Assembly (NCBI GenBank): GCA_963678705.1 | Contig: OY783204.1 | Coordinates: forward strand, 23,260,759-23,324,758 | Direction: 5' to 3' | DNA from: Panorpa germanica | Taxonomy: Eukaryota > Arthropoda > Insecta > Mecoptera > Panorpidae | DNA: 64,000 bases | Shown here: positions 58,023 through 64,000 of the stretch, one piece after another | Numbering within the stretch: the first letter of the stretch is position 1 | Layout: the number at the start of each line of letters is the position of its first letter | The notes under the pieces: model-generated | The model's database searches: none | Told to the model about the DNA's origin: nothing | What the model saw: only the letters and a program-made list of their open reading frames with translations | Program-made: the position numbers and the translations under genes

Positions 58023-58177
58023 TTGTGAATGTTATCTTATCATATATAAGTGTATGTATGTATCTATGTGTGTATGTATATAACAAAGTAACATCTAACG
58101 ATGATTTTACATTTTTTATCCGAGACCTTGTATTTAATGTTTATCACAACAATATGATTTTCATAAATTCACTTATC
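58023..58177. promoter_or_regulatory. Conserved non-coding block downstream of GST-12 (copy 3)
   Basis: GTGAATGTTATCTTATCATA, TAACGATGATTTTACATTTT, TTATCCGAGACCTTGTATTT and TTTTCATAAATTCACTTATC, interrupted by a TGTATG microsatellite of about 35 bp. It is 1.4 kb from the GST-12 stop and 214 bp before the GST-13 TATA box. Confidence 0.5.
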
Positions 58178-58390
58178 TATTAAGAGCTGTGGTTGTTGCT
58201 TGTAGGTTCTAGAACAGTTTACCTGACCAAGTTAGTGAAGTTAGATGTCAGTGAAGATTAATATTAGCGAATAGAAATATTTGTATGGTTTATCTTAGAA
58301 ACGTTAGATTATTTTAGGATTATTTGATTAACGGTTACGTCATCAGCGTGTGTTATTGATCACGGACGCATATTATTGTTGGTCAACGAA

Positions 58391-58478
58391 TATAAAAAGA
58401 ATAACTAGTTTAGTTTTGGTGGTTCATCTGGTAACTACGCAGTAGCGTCTGTTGTGTTTAACGGTAATATAATTAACG
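58391..58478 (+). promoter_or_regulatory. GST-13 candidate core promoter and first exon
   Basis: TATAAAAA at 58391-58398, initiator-like TTTAGTT near 58419, and possible donors GTAATA (58464) or GTATGT (58479). The acceptor TATTTTAG at 60061-60068 is five nt before the ATG. The GAAAGAAACCAGTG motif of module P is not present. Confidence 0.5.
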
Positions 58479-59452
58479 GTATGTACTAATAGTAGTTTTA
58501 ATTCTTTAATAGTGTTGCCCTTTTATTCAACTTATTTTTAACTTTATATGTTGTATACTGAGAGAGATGATAAGCATTTTAGTTCTTACATGAATCAATT
58601 ATTGAGTGTATTTAATAAAATTTAGCTAGCTACTATAATACAGTATCTGGACTCTAATAAATGGCCCTAATGACGACGCAGTGGACAAGAGCATTGATGC
58701 TTGACGCTCACTGCTTTGTGTTCGGGTCTAGAGTTATGTTTTCTAGGTTTGCTTGTTATTAGGTTACATAAATTAAATTTAAAGAAATGCTCTAACAATA
58801 CTATTAGATTTTTATTTTCTGCTTGTATATATTGAGGCTGCAGTAAAAAAAAAGTAGCAAACTTTCTGTGGCCTAAAAACTACCAAAAATGTTGGACTTC
58901 TTTCGGTTTCTTTTAAATATCTCAGCACTGGTTGGATCTAAGGCTTTGGTTGTTATTCATAATCTTAAAGGCAACATAATTTTAAACAAATTACCTTTTA
59001 CAATATCTCAAAACCGATCAAGAAGCGCGCAGGAAAATGGGATGAAATTTTTTCCAAGTTGACGAAATATTACAAAACTCAGTTTTCTAAAACGATTTTA
59101 GTTTTAAGCATCGAACAGTGCATTTTGGGTAGACATTAATTTTCTTCTTTTATCATGTAAAAAGATCAAACTTGGATTTAAATTTGAATTTGGGTGGAAG
59201 CCATTTTGAAAGTACATAAACGTATAATCAGTTTTTTTTAGTTTATCTTAAAAACCATAACTTAAACAAAAATTTTGTAATGAGCTTTTTTGTGGATGAT
59301 AATATTATCTACAACTTTTGTTTATCACTTTTTGTTATAACTTTTATAATAGAAAAGTTATAACAAAAATTAATCTTAAATTAAGCGATGTAAATGAACA
59401 GACTGTACTCCTATATCGCAGTAGTTAAGAATTATGACAGCTTGGGCCCTCA

Positions 59453-59950
59453 GCACACGACACGACTGGTTGCAAACCTTAGCCCTGAATCTACCCGAAG
59501 CGAATGTGATTACAACTGTTGTTAGTGAGAGATCGAATGTGTATGCGAGTGAGATAAAACGGGTCGACTGATTGCTAACTAAACGAGAAACGAAGTTTTC
59601 AACGAAGAAGAGAACGAGCCATGTCGAGCCGTGTATCGTGACTCTATAAAATTTTTAACAATAGCAAAACAGGAGATTCTGTTGTGTTATATTTGATTGT
59701 ATGTATGTATTTAAATACTTTTCAATAGTATTCGTAAACATCTCTGTTGATGAAACCAACAAATGCCCTGCGACCGAGAAATACAGTCGCTGAATATCTG
59801 CTCAAAACCAGTTTAAAATCAGTTTAGTTACGTTCGTGCCGTGTGTTTTATCTCACTCGTAAACATGTTCGTTCTTTTACTAACAACACAGTTGTAATTC
59901 GGTTCGGGCAGATTCGGGGCTAAAGTTTGCAACCAGTCGCGTCGTGTGCG
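59453..59950. mobile_element. Fold-back element with GCACACGACACGACTGGTTG ends
   Basis: Terminal inverted repeats of about 75 bp (CACGACTGGTTGCAAAC, TAGCCCTGAATCTACCCGAA, TACAACTGTTGTTAGT and their reverse complements), total about 500 bp. The interior is AT-rich and non-coding. A single copy in this window, in the GST-13 leader intron. Confidence 0.8.
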
Positions 59951-60073
59951 AACGCCATAAGCAGGCAGTATGCATCGTAAAAAAAGTTAACCTAGAAATA
60001 AAATTGAAAATTACTTTGCATTATACTCGTATGTATCACTCATAAATGATATAGTTTGTATATTTTAGGTAAA

Positions 60074-63068
60074 ATGGCTTCTAAAACTGTAATTATTTAC
60101 GGAATTGAAACAAGCCCACCTGTAAGAAGCACTTTGATGGCTGCTCATGCTTATGGTATCGGCGTTGACTTCAGACTTATTGACACTCACGTTGGGCAAC
60201 ACAAAACTCCAGAATTTTTAAAGGTAAATTAGCTTATAAGGTTTTTAGTTATAGGAAATTTACATTTTTAAAACATACATTTGTTTTGATTGTAGTTTTG
60301 TACATTATAGATAAACTGTCGTAACTGTACTATTGTTTTGTTATTAAACATTATACCTGTGTTAGAAGCGCATGTATCATAATACGCACAATAAATGTTG
60401 CTGTTGATTTAGTAGAATTACGTAATTACGTTGTCGAATAGAATATAAAAATAGCGTGGTATGACTAATTAAAATTTAATTGGACAATCGAGGTCCTGCT
60501 TTAGAAATCGTGATGTAATAATAATGTAATCTATAAATTTTGTTAATTTCTTTTTAGATAAATCCACAACACAGTATACCAACTTTGGAAGATGATGGAT
60601 TTATTGTCTGGGACAGGTAAGCATTCCCACCTACTAAGTTTTAGTTTTAATTTTATGTTTTAACCTTAAATGTAAGTTTGACGATTATATTTACATAAAG
60701 TTAATTCATAATAAAACTAAAACGAAAAGAGTAAGAGTTTTAACAATGATTTTAATTTTTCAGTCATGCAATCATCACTTATTTGGCAAACCAATATGGC
60801 AAGGGAGGTCAGTATTATCCAAACGACCCTAAAGTTCGTGCTCTCATCGATCAAAGGCTACATTTCGACAGTGGAGTTCTGTTCAACAGATTAATGGCTC
60901 TAGCGGTAAGTATTCTCTATTAATAGAAACCATGCTTAAAAACTTACCTATCGTAGACGAAAATCTCTTCTCCCACCACTTCTCTATAGGTGCCGGATTA
61001 GCCATATAGCAGGTATTAGGTAGAAAATGTTACGGACCCGCGTTTCTGGAGGTCCCGCGTCTAGAACAGAAAATATTCGGCTTGTAAAATTTTGGTTTAG
61101 ATATTTTTCGGAAATACGGATCTAACATTAGAGCAGCACAGATGCGTGAATTATTTGGTGTTTTCCAATTACAGCAATGCCTCGCACATTTGAACACTTA
61201 GAAAACTTCTACTTTCACATGGTGTGCATAATGGGCTTGTGTCCTCATTTTTTAGTGGTCGATTTTTCAATTGTTGATTGAAATTGATGTTAATAAATGT
61301 GTATTGGTGTGTCTATTTTATTAAATATCTAAATTAAAAGTTTGAATTGTAGTTTTAGCGCTAGAAATGAAGGCCATATTTGTATGACGTGAAATGCATT
61401 TTAACGTCAGTTATTTGTTGAGTAGGTCAGTGCTGTGGTAATGTTTTGTAACTGTTGGTAGTCAAATAATCAAGTCAAATCAAAGAATAATAAGTTTTTA
61501 TTTTATTTAACCATGCTAAGGCAGACATAATATTGGAATTTTATTGTTCCTTGAAATAGCTGTAAATAATATTTGATATTTTCATATATAAATACATATA
61601 GCAGAGATTTATGAGCTGTAAGGTTGGTAACCTTGTGATGTCACATGCACTTAGAATGTGTACAACGTTGAAGTCCCTTTAATAATTAAAGGGACACAAT
61701 GACTTTTTTAATTGTTAATATCTCCTAACATATAAGGAGTTATTAAAAAGTAATTGAATATTTTGAGGTTCTGGTAACCCACTTATCAATATATAGTACA
61801 CTTTTATAGAAATGAAGACATAGAACACAAGCCCCTTAGCATAAAATGTAGAAATTATTGAAATTGTTGACAATTACTATTTCCAATACCACTGCATGAA
61901 ATGATTTATTACCTTTAGTAATAGTTTATATTTTATTCAAATCATAAACATATTCTTTTAAATAAGATTAAATCTATAAAATTGAGTTAAAAACAATTTT
62001 TGAGAATAAAAATAAACAAGTATGGATGAAGGTACAGATTTAAAACTAATGTACGTTCCAATTAAACATCGCACAATGCGACGCAGTGCGGCACTAAATC
62101 GAATTGTGCTCTGTAATTGGAAAACACCCACTCTGTACCATCCTTAATCATTCCGGTTATCACTTTTAAAATTTATTTAAAAAGCAAATTTTGTCATAAG
62201 TGACAAATTTCGAAAATTTGAAATAACCAGCGTAAACGATAGAAGATGTACTAAACTATTTAGTGGCACAGAGATATAAGCGAAAACTTGGACAGAGTTT
62301 ACTATATAGCGTGAATTCTAAAACCTACTGAACAAAAACGATCCTATACGCCTATACGATTTTAACTTTAAACTCGTTTTCTGAAGAATTTTCCCAGTAA
62401 ACATTTTGGAGTCACTTTGCCATAATATTGAAAATGCGTACGATTTTTTGTCATGAAAGAGTTCATTTACAGTTCAGTTTCTCACAGTCGTTCATATGAA
62501 ATGTCTATTTTATCGACTACAAATGGCGACACCACTCCAGCTGTCGGTATACAAATGAAAATAAAGTTGATGCGAACTATAATTGAAGTGCAATAGTGAT
62601 AGAAACGTTACGAAACAAGAAGTTTACTGGAAAATAATATTGTTTTCAGACGGCGCTGTTTTCTGAAAGTAAAGGCAAGTTGGATCCAGATTTACTAGTA
62701 AAAATTACCGAAGCTTATGATTTTCTTGAGACATTCCTATCAAACTCTACATGGCTGGTAGGTGAAAAATCAACTCTCGCTGATATAAGCATGGTCGCTA
62801 CAATTAGCACAGCCGAATTTTTGACTCCATTTGATAAAACTAAGTAAGTATAATAAACAATATTTAAGTTCATCTTTACTAAATATATTCTTACATCGTT
62901 TTCCTTTCTTTTAGATACCCAAAACTCTTAGCATGGTTGACCCGATGCAAATCTGAACCTTGGTATGCAGCTAATCTTCCCGGTTTAGAAAAAATCTCTC
63001 AAATGGCTTTGGATAGAGCACAAAAGCAAACTGCAGAAATGCAAAGTGAATTAGAAAATAAATCTTAA
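60074..63068 (+). CDS. GSTe: GST-13: Epsilon-class glutathione S-transferase with extended C-terminus
   Basis: Exons 60074-60223, 60558-60616, 60764-60905, 62650-62843 and 62915-63068 give 232 residues, the longest in the cluster. Candidate catalytic Ser14 in IETSPPVRSTLM: SPP rather than the SPA of GST-9 to -12. INPQHSIPTLEDDG (Ser for Thr), WDSHAIITYLANQYG, HFDSGVLFNRL. Exon 4 TALFSESKGKLDPDLL and WLVGEKSTLADISMVATIST; tail PWYAANLPGLEKI. A 14-residue charged extension, rich in Lys/Gln/Glu, follows the point where the sister genes stop. Exon 1 reads VGQHKTPEF where others have GEHKTPEF. Intron 3 (1.74 kb) holds a nest of three transposons. AATAAA near 63100. Expected cytosolic detoxification GST. 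Confidence 0.96.
60642..60725. mobile_element. Family-H fold-back copy in GST-13 intron 2
   Basis: TTAGTTTTAATTTTATG and TTTTAACCTTAAATGTAAGT match 3680-3713; the right arm (ACATAAAGTTAATTC, TAAAACTAAAAC) is partly inverted. Confidence 0.5.
61157..62128. mobile_element. Element with perfect 18-bp inverted ends, split by MITE A, in GST-13 intron 3
   Basis: GGTGTTTTCCAATTACAG at 61157-61174 is exactly mirrored at 62111-62128. Inside is a whole family-A MITE (61231-61835); without it the element is about 370 bp. The ends also share TCGCA/TGCGA segments. I could not assign a superfamily. Confidence 0.7.
61231..61835 (+). mobile_element. MITE family A, nested
   Basis: ATGGGCTTGTGTCCTCATTT to AGAACACAAGCCCC; a 20-bp deletion around the ATTGACGGAGATATAGCAAT segment. 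Otherwise close to the reference copy at 39327. Confidence 0.85.
62393..62630. mobile_element. CCCAGTAAACA element, short form, in GST-13 intron 3
   Basis: CCCAGTAAACATTTTGGAGTCA to AAGTTTACTGG; inverted relative to 29534-29775 and closely similar. It ends only 19 bp before the exon 4 acceptor, so it lies across the branch-point region. Confidence 0.8.
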
Positions 63069-63309
63069 TTTTTAACTTTTATAAATATTAACTTTTTCAA
63101 ATAAAATAATATGTATATTTAATAAACCTTATTTTTTTATTATTTTATTAATATCTTTATCTGTTTATATGTAGATAAGCTTATCATTTAATTCTGTATA
63201 CAATTAAAACACCTGAGATAATTGAGATATTTATATAACACATGCGTTTTAATAAAATTTTAACCAGTGTTTGTTATAATTATTACGTCGAAAATTTGAT
63301 ATCCTATTC

Positions 63310-63520
63310 ACAAGTTCGGATTTGAGAATGGGCAGGCGGGGCTACAGCCTCGGGGCCTTTACAAGGGAGGGGGGGCCACAATAGAGATAAAAGCAATACA
63401 TTTTTAAAAGACTTGACGGAAAAAAATTGTCCCTTTACTCGGAAAATAATTAGGGGCCTCCGCTACTTCGTTGCCCCAGGCCTCCTCACCTTTAAATCCG
63501 GTCCTGCCTATTCAATAGGG
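63310..63520. mobile_element. GC-richer fragment with GGATTTGA / TTTAAATCC ends
   Basis: GGATTTGAGAATGGGCAGGC to CACCTTTAAATCCGGTCCTG, with CAGCCTCGGGGCC and GCCCCAGGCCTCC inside. A short related piece (GTGACGGATTTAAGCTTAGG) is at 46041-46116. Probably a hAT-type MITE relic; assignment weak. Confidence 0.4.
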
Positions 63521-63540
63521 TTATGAGTTATAACTTTAAC

Positions 63541-63693
63541 TTATATAAAACTGTACTACATATTGATAAAGTAAAGAACCTCAAATGCCCAATTATTTTT
63601 TAATAATTTCTTATATTTAAGGAGATATTAACAATTAAAAAACGCAGTTTGTCTCTTTAATTACTAAAATGATTCAACGTTATAGAAAATTCC
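63541..63693 (-). mobile_element. MITE family A, terminal fragment
   Basis: TTATATAAAACTGTACTACA, CCCAATTATTTTTTAATAAT and TTAACAATTAAAAAACGC match the family end region, then the match fades after ATTCAACGTTATA. Confidence 0.65.
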
Positions 63694-63755
63694 AATACAA
63701 AATACGTCAGATCTGATGATTTGCAATCTTTTATACAACAGAGACGTATACGAGT

Positions 63756-63950
63756 GTGTGTGAGACACCATTTACTCCAAAGGCCTGTCGCACACTGCAA
63801 TCGTATTTAAGTGACGTATACGCGCTACTACGCTTTACCTATCAGAACCCTGTAAATATAATGAACCCTCGCAAACTGCAAGCGACAAATCCGTCTGAAT
63901 ACGGGCGTTACGTAGCTCTGATACGGGAAGCATATACCAGCGAATTTTAA
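63756..63950 (+). other. Unrecognised open stretch with raised GC content
   Basis: About 64 codons are open to a TAA, in sequence clearly richer in G and C than the surroundings. The putative protein has an ETPFTPKACRTLQSYLSD start and a SEYGRYVALIREAYTSEF end, with no low complexity. I do not recognise the family. There is no ATG at its beginning (GTG only), so it could be the last exon of a gene or a transposon-derived piece. No GST features. Confidence 0.35.
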
Positions 63951-64000
63951 CCAAACTAATTGTTAACCATAGAAAATGTAATAGTCTCTTTCATAACAGT

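Overview
This is an AT-rich eukaryotic nuclear segment from an insect. The genes have GT-AG introns, AATAAA poly(A) signals and TATA/initiator promoters, and the sequence between them is filled with small inverted-repeat transposons. The coding content is almost one gene family: cytosolic glutathione S-transferases of the insect-specific Epsilon class. They carry the catalytic Ser in an SPP/SPA context, an NPQHT(V/I)P glutathione-site loop and a WDSHAI signature; Delta-class enzymes usually have ESRAI. The split gene structure excludes a Drosophila-type cluster. A beetle seems most likely and a moth is possible, but the sequence alone does not decide this.

Layout. A 145-148 bp satellite fills 1-2.1 kb. 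Then come thirteen complete GST genes: one on the minus strand (2.5-3.6 kb) and twelve on the plus strand (5.07, 8.70, 11.81, 16.07, 22.1, 24.9, 31.1, 36.8, 41.7, 48.0, 54.35 and 60.07 kb). I call them GST-1 to GST-13 from left to right. All thirteen reading frames splice open from ATG to stop, giving 212-232 residues. Twelve use five coding exons with nearly invariant sizes (usually 150/59/145 or 142/194/112-127 nt); GST-1 lacks the second intron. Two sub-clusters are visible. GST-2 to GST-8 have a PYYEE/SKYEE-type C-terminus and 145-nt third exons. GST-9 to GST-13 have a C-terminus containing WY(Q/E/A)AN, with a one-codon deletion in exon 3 of GST-10 to GST-13.

Gene control. Most genes have a splice acceptor 4-7 nt before the ATG, so a separate non-coding first exon is expected. 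Related first exons with TATA and initiator can be picked out for GST-10, -11 and -12 (40.74, 45.78, 51.50 kb). A second related set lies before GST-7 and GST-8 (24.24, 28.74 kb), and a third before GST-4 and GST-6 (11.46, 21.08 kb). A roughly 120-bp conserved block lies downstream of GST-10, -11 and -12.

How they work together. These are paralogous phase-II detoxification enzymes, expected to conjugate glutathione to plant allelochemicals, insecticides and lipid-peroxidation products. The array shows ongoing birth and exchange: GST-5 and GST-6 share a virtually identical first exon, GST-5 is otherwise mosaic with GST-7, and an inverted relic of a GST-4-like gene lies upstream of GST-6. The spaces and introns hold at least nine non-autonomous transposon families, several nested in each other, plus fragments of a HARBI1-like nuclease, a non-LTR retrotransposon and probably an IS630/Tc1-type transposase. 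No tRNA, rRNA, CRISPR or prokaryotic feature was found.
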